A DNA stretch of 64,000 nucleotides from Serripes groenlandicus (GCA_031761405.1 JASEVX010000005.1:31731127-31795126); one strand, 5' to 3'. Counted from the first letter of the stretch, positions 21,040 to 32,725 are shown. Program-made: numbers and translations. Notes: generated by a model from the letters alone, not told the origin.

Positions 21040-21880
21040 ATATTTATAACTGGCGCTTAACATAATGACAACTATTCCTTTAATGATACCCATATTTATA
21101 TCGCGATACATGCGTTTTGTTAGGAAGGGGAATATCTTAATTTAGCGGTTCGACAGAATCATGATTAAACCTCTGCAAACAGCAAAACACTGTTTGTGTT
21201 TTTTTTTAAAAAAGTGTTATACATATATAAGATTATATATATGTCTTCGCGTTGTGATTTCTATATTTAATTAATACACAGTCAATATGAACAACAAATG
21301 ACATGTCTATGAAACTACGCCATATCTACTACGTCTCACACGGTGAAACGTCCCTCAATAACTTTCAAACGACCACCAAAACAGCCTCTCTTAGGTATAT
21401 ATCTGATATATGATAAATCTCCACTCCTTCTAACGTTCATCGAAAAACGCAGGCAATCTCTTTTGGTTTTAAATTCACTGGTTGTTTCTAAGGTTACATC
21501 GTGACGTAATTGCTCAGGTATTGATGATATGCCGTCTGTGGCATGTACACAATGTGCTTAGGGGACACTGTGTTACGTAATCAATATAGCCCTGCCAATA
21601 CAACTGTACAGGAATCTCAATGAGGTCTACCCTGAGTATGAGTATGTTGAAACTGGTGAGGGTCAAGTTCAATACATTTATGATACAATAGAGATTAACG
21701 AACAATTAAACATTCAATAATCTCTTGTATTAATCAATCGCTTTGTCAATAAACGAAATCCAAGCGACGAGAAATAACTGTGTAACACTCAATTAGTGTA
21801 CATTTAAGCATTATAATGAAATACGTGCATTATTCAAAATGTACACTATGTGCGTAATTTTTTCCGTCATGTGACAAACA
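21040..21880. other. AT-rich interval, nothing recognised
   Basis: No gene, repeat or RNA could be supported. Confidence 0.4.
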
Positions 21881-21883
21881 AAT

Positions 21884-22084
21884 GAGCAGTTCCACGAGAG
21901 AACCAACATTGTGGACCCGGACAGACACTTTTCGACTACTGTGGATTTTCTGTTTCAGGAATAGTTACGCTATACCTCTAGACCCCTGAGACGGAATGTG
22001 TCGGTCCGGATTAGCCTGCGCAGGCTGATCTAGGTCGATACATTACCCTGAGTCCATAATGTTGGTTTTCTCGTGGAACGGCTC
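21884..22084. mobile_element. Family-2 MITE, internally deleted
   Basis: Both ends are present (GAGCAGTTCCACGAG and CTCGTGGAACGGCTC), but the left arm jumps from TTGTGGAC straight to CCGGACAGACAC, giving 201 bp. Confidence 0.75.
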
Positions 22085-22187
22085 ATGTATTGATACCAAT
22101 TTATGTAAAGGTTTGGATCAGTTCAATAGGGCCTATTGTCCTGCAAAACTGTAGTTCATTGCACATCAGTATCTTATCAAGAACAAT

Positions 22188-22391
22188 TTGTTTGGACAAA
22201 AGAAACCATATGTGTATTCCCATTATCAGGAACGTTTGCCCAAAGAAATATTCGATTTATTTAAAAGTGAACAAGTAGCTCTGATCACAGGTGTTGCTGC
22301 GGCGAACACATGGACTGATGAACACAACTTCTATACCTGTGTTGACTTCGGCGGAGGAAACAGCCTATGTAAAACGAATGATATAACCTAA
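22188..22391 (+). CDS. Unrecognised ORF, possible exon remnant
   Basis: A ~65-codon frame contains YVYSHYQERLPKEIFDLF and VALITGVAAANTW with protein-like composition, ending TGA/TAA-bounded. No start ATG, splice sites or family match are convincing. It could be a relic exon or chance. Confidence 0.2.
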   Translation: MFGQKKPYVYSHYQERLPKEIFDLFKSEQVALITGVAAANTWTDEHNFYTCVDFGGGNSLCKTNDIT

Positions 22392-22608
22392 ATAGTCATT
22401 GAGTTAAGCTGTTGTAATGATAATTAAAAAAACTAAAATATATCAGTTAGTTTCCACGAATAAATTGTTCTAATTTGATCACCACGTCCAGTCCTGAAGG
22501 AGAGCGTCACAGGGATCACGTGGACTCCGGAATTTGAGTATATCCGCATCTCGTTTGGTAATCCCCGAGTTTGCCTGGAGGTAAGAACATATATATATTT
22601 ATATATAT

Positions 22609-22802
22609 GAGCCGTTCCACGAGAAAACCAACAGTGTGGACTCTGCGTAAAGTATCGACCCGGATGAGCTTAAGCATGCCGCTCAGGCTAACCCGGACAG
22701 ACATGTTTCGCCTCCTGTGGATTTTCTGTTTCAGAAATCATTACTCTATACCTCTATTCCCCCTGAGACGGAATGTGTCGGCGCAGATTAGCCTGCGCGG
22801 AC
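22609..22802. mobile_element. Family-2 MITE, right end truncated
   Basis: GAGCCGTTCCACGAGAAAAC follows a TA microsatellite. The copy ends at GATTAGCCTGCGCGG, where a minus-strand SINE begins. Confidence 0.7.
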
Positions 22803-22810
22803 AACCCAAT

Positions 22811-22985
22811 GATTGATGATTGATTGTTTGGTGTTTTATCACGGCGTTTCCAAGGGTAAGTTACCAGTACTACTGGTCCGTTTAGCCAGACAGTCGTAAT
22901 ACTAACCCCGCAACCGTGAGCGCCAAGGAGGTCAGCCATTACTACCATTTGTATAGTATTTGGTATAAACCGATCGGGGATCTAA
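22811..22985 (-). repeat. SINE (minus strand)
   Basis: The tail CATCAATCATTG-type repeat lies at the left, then complements of GAAACGCCGTGATAAAAC, ACTGGTAACTTAC and CAAGGAGG...GGTTGCGGGG. It matches the body at 28803-29066. Its head side ends at the poly-C run. Confidence 0.6.
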
Positions 22986-22991
22986 CCTGTG

Positions 22992-23010
22992 CCCCCCCCC
23001 CCCCCCCCCC
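22992..23010. repeat. Poly-C run at the left edge of copy A
   Basis: 19 consecutive C. Homology with copy B begins immediately to the right (ACTAC/AACACCTTCAAAGTT); sequences to the left do not match. Confidence 0.85.
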
Positions 23011-23990
23011 GAACTACTAATACGCAAACACCTTCAAAGTTGTCTAGGAGATGTCGTTTAAAGTAAAATGTGACAATAGACATCCAGACGAATGGACGAC
23101 GGACGACTTACATCTGGCCATCACAATAGCTCACCATGAGCTTAAAATAGGCAATTGGCAAGCAGCAACTAATAAATATATTAGCATATTGTAACTAGTA
23201 ATGTCCAACCTTGCATTCCGTAGGAATGTTTCATTTTAATAAGATATCCACGGGTCTCCTAAAATCGTGATCATAAGCATTAAATTAAACTACATTGTCT
23301 AGTTCTAAATGAATCTTTAGACATCAGCAAATAGTGATACACTTTTCAATTGACTGCTAATACAGTGTCATGGGAGAAAGGTAAGACAATAATTACGTCA
23401 GGAACTAAGGAAAATCACGAAGCTGGAAGGCACTACGATATAAACTAATTGATTGTAAATGAAAGAAGAAACAGTGGATATAATTGACCAGACTACAATT
23501 AAAATCTTATTTATAATGATTTAGATCAGGTTATAGTGAGAACTCGAGCAAGCGATAACGTGAATAACTGGTGTAAACAACTTCCTCGAACTGATCTGTT
23601 ATTTGAAACAGTAAAGCAGCTGTTCTGATTGTTTCTGTGATCAATCTGAACTACTATTGTTCCATTTCTTTGTTATTATATTATCACTGGCTAGCTTTTC
23701 GTAATTACACAGGTAATAATAGATGAATAATGAAGCTGCCAATACACACATGACTATATAAAGCAAGGGCATAACTGGGGGTTATCTTTTGATTCCTTTT
23801 CAACTCCATCATAGAATATCTAACTGTTATCTAACAGTACACATGTGTTTTTGGTTATAACAATTCACCTGAAACGTCTAAATGGGCCAACAACAAACAC
23901 CTTGAACAGATAGCACAGATGATTGGGTTGATACGAGTGTCCGTTGGCTGCAATATACAGAATGTCGGGTTGTCCCATTGTATGGATCAT
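23011..23990. other. Duplicated interval without a gene
   Basis: Short frames (ATG at 23051 and similar) are preserved for only ~60 codons in copy B and broken in A. No gene is called. Confidence 0.4.
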
Positions 23991-23999
23991 TCACCCCTG

Positions 24000-24405
24000 T
24001 CCCTCATGTAGACGCTATTACCCTATCTGCGGCATATGACATGAAAACAATCACCGCGAGTAATTCGAGGGCTTGGGCGTGAAACGGTTGTAACTAAAAT
24101 TAGTATTTTTTTACCAAGGTTAATCACCTCGCCATAAAGTCTTAAAAGCGTTAAATCATTTTTCTTGGTAAACAATGGAAACTTAGGTGCCATTGCTCGT
24201 TCTGAGCAATGGCACCTAAATTTGCATTGTTTACAAAGGGGTCAAAATTGCCCCTAAACCAGGGTTTTCAAAATAGGTTTTTAGTTACAACGGTTTCACT
24301 CCAAGCCCTCGAACTGTTCACCTCCATTCTATAAAACACTCTATATTCTAAGGTCGATGTGTTCGTCGTCATCAGCTACATATTTGCAGTATGTGGGAAA
24401 AAGTT
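24000..24405. mobile_element. Family-1 MITE remnant split by a family-3 MITE
   Basis: CTGTCCCTCATGTAGACGC lies at the left and TTTGCAGTATGTGGGAAAAAG at the right, interrupted at 24067-24310. Copy B counterpart: 51120-51540. Confidence 0.55.
24067..24310. mobile_element. Family-3 MITE, complete
   Basis: GAGGGCTTGGGCGTGAAACG ... CACTCCAAGCCCTC with the central GCCATTGCTC/GAGCAATGGC hairpin. Confidence 0.8.
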
Positions 24406-24429
24406 AATTAGATATATATATATATTTAT

Positions 24430-24681
24430 GAGCCGTTCCACGAGAAAACCAACATTGTGGGCTCTGCGTAAAGTATCGACCCGGATCAGCCTTAGCATGC
24501 CGTGCAGGCTAATCCGGTCAGACACTGTTCGCCTGCTGTATATTTTCTGTTTCAGGAATCATTACTCTATACCTCTATCCCCCTGAGGCGGAATGTGTCG
24601 GTCCCGATTAGCCTGCGTAGGCTGATCTGGTTCGATACATTACGCAGACTTCACAATGATAGTTTTCTCGTGGAACGGTTC
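24430..24681. mobile_element. Family-2 MITE in a TA microsatellite
   Basis: GAGCCGTTCCACGAG ... CTCGTGGAACGGTTC, with TATAT repeats on both sides. Also present at the matching place in copy B. Confidence 0.8.
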
Positions 24682-24717
24682 ATATATATATATATATACC
24701 TGCCATATATACCGAAT

Positions 24718-24912
24718 ACGCGAGGAAGCGAGTCAAGAGCTCTAGATAAGGGGCGTTCTGCATGTTCTAAAATCCTTATTTGACTCTATAGCCCTATGTT
24801 GTGGGTACTCAAAGGAATTGTTTCAATGAGACAATTATTTTGAGTACCAACAACATTGGGTTTGATTGGATAATAAGAAAGATATTGTGGAAAAAAAATA
24901 GCTGTATACCCC
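24718..24912. repeat. Left member of an inverted pair (partner 27355-27512)
   Basis: AGAGCTCTAGATAAGGGGCG, CTATGTTGTGGGTACTC and GAGTACCAACAACAT recur in reverse at 27355-27512. The left arm alone has an inserted small palindrome (GGAATTGTTTC...GAGACAATTATT). Confidence 0.65.
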
Positions 24913-25910
24913 TCCTTATTTGGACTTCTGGCGACTAAAGTAGTTATTGTTTTAACCCGTGTATAGATTAAATGTAGGTAAAGTAAGTACAGGACGAATG
25001 TTTGACGTTTGCGTCAAAGAGAAGCCGCAATGACGCGAGCACCGTTACCAACCTACGGATTTATCTAATCCAATAATCGAACCCATGATCTCTTATTTGA
25101 GTTACCGTATCTTAGACATTTTAAGATACATCAGAACTCAGTACCAAGAGCACAACATACTGTGATGTAATTTATGATACCAAATCAAATTCTAACATGA
25201 CCATCAGTCAGGATTTGCGATCAGCCTGCACAATCGCACAGGGTTATCAAGGTCTCCCCAGTTCGACATATTTGAGTTCAAAATTACGGGTAGCCATCGA
25301 TGGACGATTACTTGTGTACATGTACTGTAAAACATTTTGAATTCTGGATGTCAAAACGTTGCGTGTCTTGACAAAATAAGCTCTTTTCTTTAAATTAACG
25401 TTGTCATGTATTTGCAACATCGGCTTCGTAAATTATTAGCCTAATTAACGAGAAAGGCTACGCATACTGCATACTGCTCTACTAAAATGCGTAACGTGTT
25501 GGTACAAAGTTGTAAACGACACCCAAGGTCAAATGCGGTCTACCTTATACAACTCGGTTAAGTAGGTTAATGTATAATTACAACAAAGCAGGGAACAAAA
25601 CATGGTACAATATGCTATATCTCGTTTCAGATTTGGAAACAAGGTCATTGTACCTATTTTTATACATTTTTCACGAAGGGTAGAACCTTTTGTGGAAAAT
25701 GTATAAAAATTTCAACATTCCTTTTATTAGTTTAATGATACTTTTTATCATCAAATCGGCTAAGTAGCAGATTTTCGAATTTCTCAAGATTCCGGACATT
25801 TATTCGCCATGATTATGAATTCGCAAATATTAGCAACATTTAATCTGACGCGAATAAACCCTGCTTTACAGTTTATAGTATGATCGTAATTGAACCTAAC
25901 TTCATAATAT

Positions 25911-26171
25911 GAGCCGTCCCGCGAGAAAACCAAAAGTATGGCCTCTGCGTAATGTATCGACCCAGATCAGCCTGCGAAGTCCGCGCAGACTGATCCGGGC
26001 CGACACATTCCGTCTCATGGGGATAGAGGTATAGAGTAATGACTCCTGAAACAGAAAATGCACAGGGGGCGAAACGTGTCTGTCCGGGTTAGCCTGCGTG
26101 GACTGCGCAGTCTGATCCGGGTCGATACATTACGCAGAGTCCACAATCTGGGTTTTCTCGCGGGACGGCTC
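25911..26171. mobile_element. Family-2 MITE, complete
   Basis: GAGCCGTCCCGCGAGAAAAC ... TTTTCTCGCGGGACGGCTC, flanked by TAT/ATA. Both ends carry the same paired substitutions relative to other copies. Confidence 0.85.
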
Positions 26172-27354
26172 ATACCATAACAAATTATAGGTTTTCGTGC
26201 TGGCCTGCCTTTACACCAGTATTTTTTGTTATCGGGAATCCGTAGACGCCTTGGTTCCCCTACAATCCTGTAACTTGATACTCTCAAACAGTGGTAACAT
26301 GTGGTGTTCCTGGATGGGACGATAATGTGAGCGTAAATAAAGAGAGGAGGAAGGATACATTTGTCGGATAAGGTACAAGTTGGCTACTTTCAGAACAATG
26401 TATGTTCGGATCAACCTCTACATCTGCTCCGTTTTATAAGAATATTCAGAGAAGTTGACGGAAGCTTCTAACAAGCTTAAATAAATACTATGGGAAGAGC
26501 GTATATATCTTTATCGGACTGTGCAGATACATAGGCTGATCTGATTATGCACTGTTCTCAAAAGACTTGTACCTTTTCGGACGGACGGATTCAAAGCCTG
26601 ATACTTCAAATATAGTGTTTGTCTTTCAATGAAGGATTTCTGAGGATGAAATACAGCCACCATTATCTAGACATGTCACGCTCTCTGCCATTAGATTTGG
26701 TAAAATTGTAAAATGACCTGTACTGTAGAAAAACCAGCCTTAGCATATCTGCGACAAGTGCAGACAACGATCACCCCTAGCATTCATGCTAATTGATCCA
26801 ATTCAACATTGTCACAAGAAGTTTCTTGAATGTCTTTGAAAATAATTGCCGAACAGTTTATAACCAGACCGAACGGACGGACAGGTATTTATGGCCCTAC
26901 ATTGATCGCAAATGCCAAAAAGTGGTTTTCCTGAATTTCCGCCCATTAATTTCGATCTATGAGATAATAACACTTTTAATTAGGAACTTTATTTAAATTT
27001 GTAATTATGTTTCGGTTAGTTATCCAATGTGTTTAGTTCAGACACAAATCTGATTCTGAAGGCAAACTGAGTGAATGTATTCAATGGACTTGCAATAACT
27101 CGAAGTCGGAAGAACGCCAAAACTTTTCGAGATATCGACTTATTCGAATGATCCATACATTATTGCATATTTCAATTAAGCATTATAAGCTAGTTAATTA
27201 ATTCATATGTAAGTATATATTATGAAAAAGCAAGTGAGTGATAACATCTTATCAAGAAAACAGAGCAGCAGCATTTCGGCATGCTTGCACGAGCAATCAT
27301 AACTACTACGCTTTCCCCAAAAGACAGATCCAATCCAGGAAATGGTTTGAGTTA
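26172..27354. other. Interior of the inverted pair, no gene seen
   Basis: No transposase or other convincing frame was found in either copy. Confidence 0.4.
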
Positions 27355-27512
27355 AACGATAAGGAGGGGGTATTCAGCTCTTTTCCCACAATTGCTCTCT
27401 TATTATTAAAGCAAACTCTATGTTGTTGGTACTCACAACATAGGGTTAGAGGATCAAATAAGGATACTGGAACAAGCAAAACGCCCCTTATCTACAGCTC
27501 TGCACATGTTCG
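27355..27512. repeat. Right member of the inverted pair
   Basis: Reverse complement of the 24718-24912 arm, lacking its small internal palindrome. An open frame over it (27238-27594) is interrupted by TAG in copy B and is not called. Confidence 0.65.
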
Positions 27513-27854
27513 AATTTTCGATAGACCACCGCATAAAGGAGTGAGCTTGAGAGAAAACTTACCCCCTGTTGACAATCGTATTGTTCATCTTTAAAAGGAC
27601 ACATTACACCCATCCTGTATCGACATGTTTTAAAATCTCGTACAACGATATCATTTACCTTCTGGCAAACCGCTCGAACGAACTTCATACAGCCTTGCTG
27701 CTCTGCCCCTCGAATGACAAGCTGCAGTTACTGTTGACTGGGTAATGCACAAATGCATTTGTTGAGTAGCTCCAGTTTGTAGCTATGTCTATTGCTTTGG
27801 ACAAACAATATTGTCAACTCTATTGAATACTTACACTCTAGTCTATAAAGATCA

Positions 27855-28145
27855 TATGTTTGCCTCTATGTTTTCAAAGTCGTCTGTTGTAGATTGTTTG
27901 TATGTGGAAAGGTTGAAATAAAAATGCCTATTAAAATTACATTTTGACGCCTCTACAGCAGGCAACTTATGAAAACTGTGTCGCAAAAGAAGAAATTGCC
28001 CATGATAGGCAATTTGTACTGTTGGCACAATGTTTTTAAGTATATTCATTCATTACATTTCTTTTTTAAAGATTTTTTTCAACATCATCGCCCAGATGTT
28101 TTCAAAATCTTCTGCTGCAGATTTGTTATATGGGAAAGGGTGAAG
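27855..28145. mobile_element. Eroded family-1 MITE block
   Basis: AAAGTCGTCTGTTGTAGATT, then GACGCCTCTACAGCAGGC, core AGAAATTGCCCATGATAGGC and AATCTTCTGCTGCAGATT with GGGAAAGGGTGAA. Also at 56285-56540 in copy B with a 30-bp size difference. Confidence 0.55.
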
Positions 28146-28467
28146 TACACCAATCCATTATAAAATCTCAATCAGCGTGAAATAATTGTACGACCAGAAA
28201 ACAATGGATACCATAACTATTGACCCATTGATCTGTAACTTGATTTATCTTATTTAATTGCTTGCTGAAAATTGATATTCAACTGCAAAATAATGATTAT
28301 GTGGAAAAATTCTTAACATATTGGCCGAACCGTTGAAACGCTGTAAAAAAAACAAAAATCAAATGAAATATTCTCAATATTTGCCATGGAGTAGACTCTT
28401 TGTCCGAATTCAGGCATAGGGTATCTAGTAAATTTTAAACTATTTTAACAATCGGAGCATGCTTTAA

Positions 28468-28690
28468 CCCTTTCCCTCATACGACAATACTGCAGCAGAC
28501 GACTTTCAACATATTTTGCCAACAAATAGAAAAATATCTATAATTGAATGGATAACCTATGACTAAAAGTGGAAAACATTGTGGAAAAAAGAGAAATTGC
28601 TCGTTTTGAGCAATTTCTTCTTTTGTCACTATGTTTTCAAAAAGCCGTCTGCTGCAGAGGAGTCAGAGAGCGCCTATACGAGGGAATGGG
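28468..28690. mobile_element. TTAA-target MITE (family 1), complete
   Basis: TTAA at 28464-28467 and 28691-28694. Also present at 56882-57104, so inserted before the copies diverged. Confidence 0.85.
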
Positions 28691-28802
28691 TTAAAAACAA
28701 AATAGCATGAATGTTTTTGGAAGATTAAATTGTTTTGAACTAATGCATTCTTCATTATAACTAGAAAAAGAAATAAGTATTGCTATAATACAAAAACCAT
28801 CG

Positions 28803-29066
28803 CCTTGTTGTGGTTGTGGTAGAGCATCCGCCTCGGGTGCAGGGGGTCGTGGGTTCGATCCCCGGACGGGTCATACCATAGACTTTAAAAATGGCTTTAA
28901 TGGATGCCCTCCTTCAGTTGGTTTCGGGGTTTCGGGGTTAGCATTACGACTGACTTGCTGGTGGCAGAATAAATGGACCAGTAGTACTGGTAACTTACCG
29001 AGGAAACGCCGGGATATAATGGGAAAATTGTTGAAAGCGGCGTAAAACACCAATCAATCAATCATC
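28803..29066 (+). mobile_element. tRNA-derived SINE (GTGGTAGAGC head)
   Basis: A box TGTGGTAGAGCATCCGC, B box GGGTTCGATCCCC, body with ACTGGTAACTTACC, tail GCGGCGTAAAACACC plus CAAT repeats. The head contains a single TCGGGTGCAGGGGGTCG segment, which is multiplied eightfold in copy B. Confidence 0.82.
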
Positions 29067-29103
29067 TAATCACTATTCAATAATCCCAGCGCTTCTACGC
29101 AGC

Positions 29104-29385
29104 TTGATCGGGATCTACATTGTGCGCCACAAGGGTAGAGAGAGATTCAAGAAACGTCTGGAATTAGTGACCATTACAATCTCATTAAAACCAGATCTTA
29201 ACCCGCACACTATCGTACATAGGTTGGTTTCGTGGGACTTGGCTATTATAAAAATGCCAAAGCGACATTCAGTGAATTTGGTTGGTAACCGTGTACCAAT
29301 CATTCGATTACTTGAAACTGTTCTGATTGACGAAGGACAACTCTTGCTCATAGAAGAAGAATCATGTAGGATTATGTACCTTTAA
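29104..29385 (+). pseudogene. Unrecognised ORF, broken in copy B
   Basis: A 93-codon frame (VRHKGRERFKKRLELV...). Copy B has a 14-bp deletion after CGTGTACCA that shifts the frame, so it is unlikely to be a working gene. Confidence 0.2.
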
Positions 29386-29589
29386 CAAGGGTTATAAGTT
29401 ATAACTTATAACAGCTAATTAGTTTGGAGTTCCTTCCTCTTATCATAGGAGAAGTCGGGAACCCAGACTAACAGCTTGTTAGTGCATGTTATGCAAGTAA
29501 CGCAATAACAAAATGTCCTATCTAGTAATGCACATGTTACACAGATTAAAGTGCCGATTAATCATACACATATGAACGTGACTTTCGAC

Positions 29590-29745
29590 CCCTTTCCCAC
29601 ATATAGCAAATCTGCAGCAAACAAAATGGACAAATGGTACATGAAATCATATACTATTTGAAAAGACTTAAAACATTGCAGCAACACGGGAAATTACTCA
29701 TCATGATATTAAAACGCGTCTGCACGTAGGATTGTATTAATTTAT
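29590..29745. mobile_element. Family-1 MITE fragment, copy A only
   Basis: CCCCTTTCCCACATATAGC and TCTGCAGCAAACAAAATG are visible; copy B jumps straight across this place. Confidence 0.5.
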
Positions 29746-29804
29746 CTAGACATTAAGCTAAGAGGAAAGTCTATGACAAGCAGTTTTACTATTTATTCGT
29801 TTGA

Positions 29805-30080
29805 GAGATGTCCCTCTAGTTGAGAGATGTATCTATCTACTTACAGTGATATATCTCTAGCATAGAGAGATATCTCTAAAATTAACAGATAGATATCTCT
29901 CAAATTTACAGATAGATCTCTTTGTTAGCGAGATATCTCTCGAGCTTACAGAGATATCCTTTAATGGAAAATAGCAAGCTCCTTTAGAGAGATATCTTAC
30001 AAACGACGAGAGATATCTTACAAACGACGAGAGATATCTTACACACATAGAGTGTTATGTCTTTAATCACGTTAACAAAA
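29805..30080. repeat. Cluster of AGAGATATCT palindromes
   Basis: GAGATATCTC or close variants recur about a dozen times at irregular 15-30 bp spacing, including ACAAACGACGAGAGATATCT repeats. Also at 58137-58400. Confidence 0.65.
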
Positions 30081-31075
30081 TATCTCTCTATGACTTGTAT
30101 AGGCGTGTAAATAATTACTATTTGAAACGTGTCATGGAATTTACGGAAGACAAAATTAATCTTGGTCGACACAGGTCAACATTTGTAATAGTTTACCTTG
30201 CTTATTCAGAGAATGGTTCAGATATTCATATCAAGTTGAAAACATAGGTTTGCATTATCTTCTTATTGATTCTCTTCTAGAAATATGATGGTCTGTAATG
30301 GTCTGCTGTATTGTTTATTATTTGAAAGGTAATTACAGTTAATTGTCATAAGTGACGTCTACTGTATTACATGTACAATGTGTTAGATGACCTCAAGTTT
30401 TCGAATAGTTTTTTATTATTAGTTTATTAGTTTTTATTAGTTTAACTTTTTCGGGGGTAAAATGTGACACCATTTCGACCTTGAAAAACAGCTTAATATA
30501 TTCTTTTTCCATTTTTTTTTTCAAAAAATCCTTTTTCATATTGATTAACATTCTATATATAAAGTTATTTTTGAACTTTAATATGAGTTGTAGTTTTCAT
30601 TTTAATTTTTTTGTGTGTTTTAGGTTTTCGGCCAAAATGCCTATATTTGTGCCTTTGATGAAATTGGTCGTATCATTGAAAGGCCAATATTTTTTTTTAG
30701 ATCGATTATTAATATTTATTTTTTCTTATTTCAACCAGTGTATGTTCTAATAAAATACAAAGAATAAAGAAATTCTATGATTGGGATTTTTTTTGTGAAA
30801 AAACTGTAGCATACGCCTTTAATTGCTTTCCGCATTGACTGTTAGCCCAGAGGTGAAAGACGAATGGTGTGTGTCGCATTGGTTTTTGTCGAACGTCTGA
30901 ACAAATGTTGACTTTCGACTGAGCTACCGGACTGACGAATGAATAAAAGAAAAGTGTTTGATTGGTCGAATGAATAAAAAAATACCCGCGTATGATTGGT
31001 CGAATTTATAAAATTAACCGGAGGTTAATTGGTCAAAAGAATATTGTGTTTGTGTGACAACTGGGGAGAAATCAT

Positions 31076-31185
31076 TGCCAGTTGCTTGGGTAGTTTGTTG
31101 TGTGGATTACTGGTGTTGGGAAGCCAGGAAACACATGCGTAGGTGAACTGGCCGCCGTGACATGACTGAAAACTTGTTGGTAAGA
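31076..31185 (+). repeat. SINE body fragment, head missing
   Basis: CCAGTTGCTTGGGTAG through GGCCGCCGTGACATGACTG. The matching element in copy B (60440-60685) has its tRNA-like head. Confidence 0.6.
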
Positions 31186-31436
31186 TCTATATAGGCAGTT
31201 TTCAACTTATATTAGGCAGAATTTAGCACAGTTGAATCTGTAGAAAATCGGAACGGTAAAATCAAATCCAAAGTTGTAGATGTTTATGCTTAGTTTAGCT
31301 CAGCCCAAGCGCCGTCTACTGATTTCTTTATGAATGCAGTGGCTACATAATTATGAAAATCATTATTTAACACGGTTTACGGCAATTCGAATCAGTATAG
31401 AGACAAGGTTGACAAATTCGTATAGACTTTCACTGT

Positions 31437-31487
31437 AACGTGATATAACTGAAATAGTGTTGAAAACGGCGTAAAACTCAAATAAAC
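31437..31487 (+). repeat. Isolated SINE tail
   Basis: GTGATATAACTGAAATAGTG and AACGGCGTAAAACTC match the common SINE tail. Repeated at about 60950-61000. Confidence 0.5.
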
Positions 31488-31737
31488 GAGAAAAAACCCT
31501 TTCAATGAGCATCTTTCAACACGTTAGCCTATATATTCAATTCCATGTTTCTCCTGTAGTTCCTAGGTTTTACATTTTAAACGTTCACTTTAGACACTAT
31601 GGAAAACCTTTGCCAACGCAATGAACTCCAAAACAGTATGAAGCAATCAAATATATCTCATATTAGCTTGAGAGTGCATGGCTTGAACTTTGGAACTTTC
31701 TGAAACCTTCTTGACCGTCATCAATGATATTAGTGTG

Positions 31738-32060
31738 TTAAATACAACCACTAAGCCTGACTGCTATGATTCTTTCGATACTATTACCTAAGCAAAAGGT
31801 TAGGCTTATATATTGGTCTGTAAGCCGATGACAGAAAGTAGTTCTTCTTTCCAGATTTTCGCAGGAACATGACGCTGGCTTCTTTCCACACCTCCGGCAT
31901 CCCACATAAAAAATGCTTTGACAAAATTGTCGTATGGCATCCACTGTTTCTCAAGATGTCCGAAAGTATCTTGTCTGGTCCTGAAGCTTTGCCCTTTTCT
32001 AGTATGTGTTAATGCGGATTCTGTTTCTTTCTGACTAATTTCTTTGTTCAAATCTGTCCT
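31738..32060 (-). pseudogene. LINE reverse-transcriptase fragment
   Basis: On the minus strand KEISQKETESALTHTRKG continues, after a one-base frame change, as KASGPDKILSDILRNSG. This is the GPDxI motif at the start of non-LTR reverse-transcriptase domains. FVKAFFMWDAGGVERSQ and PAKIWKEELL follow. Frames are broken. Copy B keeps only the 3' part (about 61290-61430). Confidence 0.65.
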
Positions 32061-32098
32061 GGTATGTTCTGGTCAATCTCTTCTCTTAAATAACGCAT

Positions 32099-32316
32099 CG
32101 GTGGTGTAGTGGTAGAGCATCTGTATCGAGGTCGTGGGTTCGAAGAATGGCTGCCTTCCTTGGCGCTCAGGGTTGCGGGGTTAGCATTACGACTGACTGG
32201 CTGGTGTCAGGATAAATGGACCAGGAGTACTGGTAACTTACCCAGGAAACATCGTGATAATACTGCATTTTTTGTTTAAATCGGCGTTAAACACCAAACA
32301 TTCAATCCATCAATCT
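32099..32316 (+). mobile_element. SINE, copy A only
   Basis: GTGGTGTAGTGGTAGAGC head, shortened B-box region (GTGGGTTCGAAG), body AGCATTACGACTGACTGG and tail ATCGGCGTTAAACACC. Absent from copy B. Confidence 0.7.
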
Positions 32317-32348
32317 TCTTTTAAAGTTTCATCAAAAACTTTATGTTT

Positions 32349-32470
32349 TAACCCTTTCTCACGTCATACAGACGCTTTCTAAAACCTCTGCAGTAGACGA
32401 CTTGTATAAACATTCTGGCAATGAGCAATTTTCCTTTAGTTACCAGTTTCGTTTTTACTAACTTTATTCT
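32349..32470. mobile_element. Family-1 MITE left fragment
   Basis: TTAACCCTTTCTCACGTCAT, CTCTGCAGTAGACGACTT, then loss of the core. Confidence 0.5.
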
Positions 32471-32500
32471 CACTATATGCCCATTGTTATTGCAATTTAA

Positions 32501-32725
32501 CCCTTTCCCTCATATAGACGCTTTCTGACGCCTCTGCAGCAGACGGCTTTTTGAAAACATAGTAACAAAAGAAGAAATTGCACAAAACGTGCAATTTCTC
32601 CTTTTGTCACAATGTTTTCCACTTTTAGTCATAGGTTATCCATTCAATTATAGAGATCATTTTCCATTATTTGACAAAATATGTTCAAAGTCGTCTGCTG
32701 CAGAATTGTCGTATGAGGGAAAGGG
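32501..32725. mobile_element. TTAA-target MITE (family 1), reference copy with empty site
   Basis: 225 bp between TTAA 32497-32500 and TTAA 32726-32729. Copy B has GCAATTTAAACAGCGTCC at 61440-61456, i.e. the same flanks with one TTAA and no element. Layout: terminal CCCTTTCCCTCATAT/ATGAGGGAAAGGG; inner arms CTGCAGCAGACGGCTTT / AAAGTCGTCTGCTGCAG; core stem AAGAAGAAATTGCAC/GTGCAATTTCTCCTT. TTAA duplication is the hallmark of piggyBac-type transposases; no transposase is in the window. Confidence 0.93.

Noticed and set aside
27238..27594. 118-codon ORF
   Set aside because: No ATG context or homology. The copy B version is shortened by a stop, and it overlaps the inverted repeat arm.
29104..29385. 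Working gene in the duplicated segment
   Set aside because: A 14-bp deletion breaks the frame in copy B and no homologue is recognised; listed only as a doubtful pseudogene.
30481..30750. Phe-rich 89-codon ORF
   Set aside because: Low-complexity T-rich DNA, absent from copy B.
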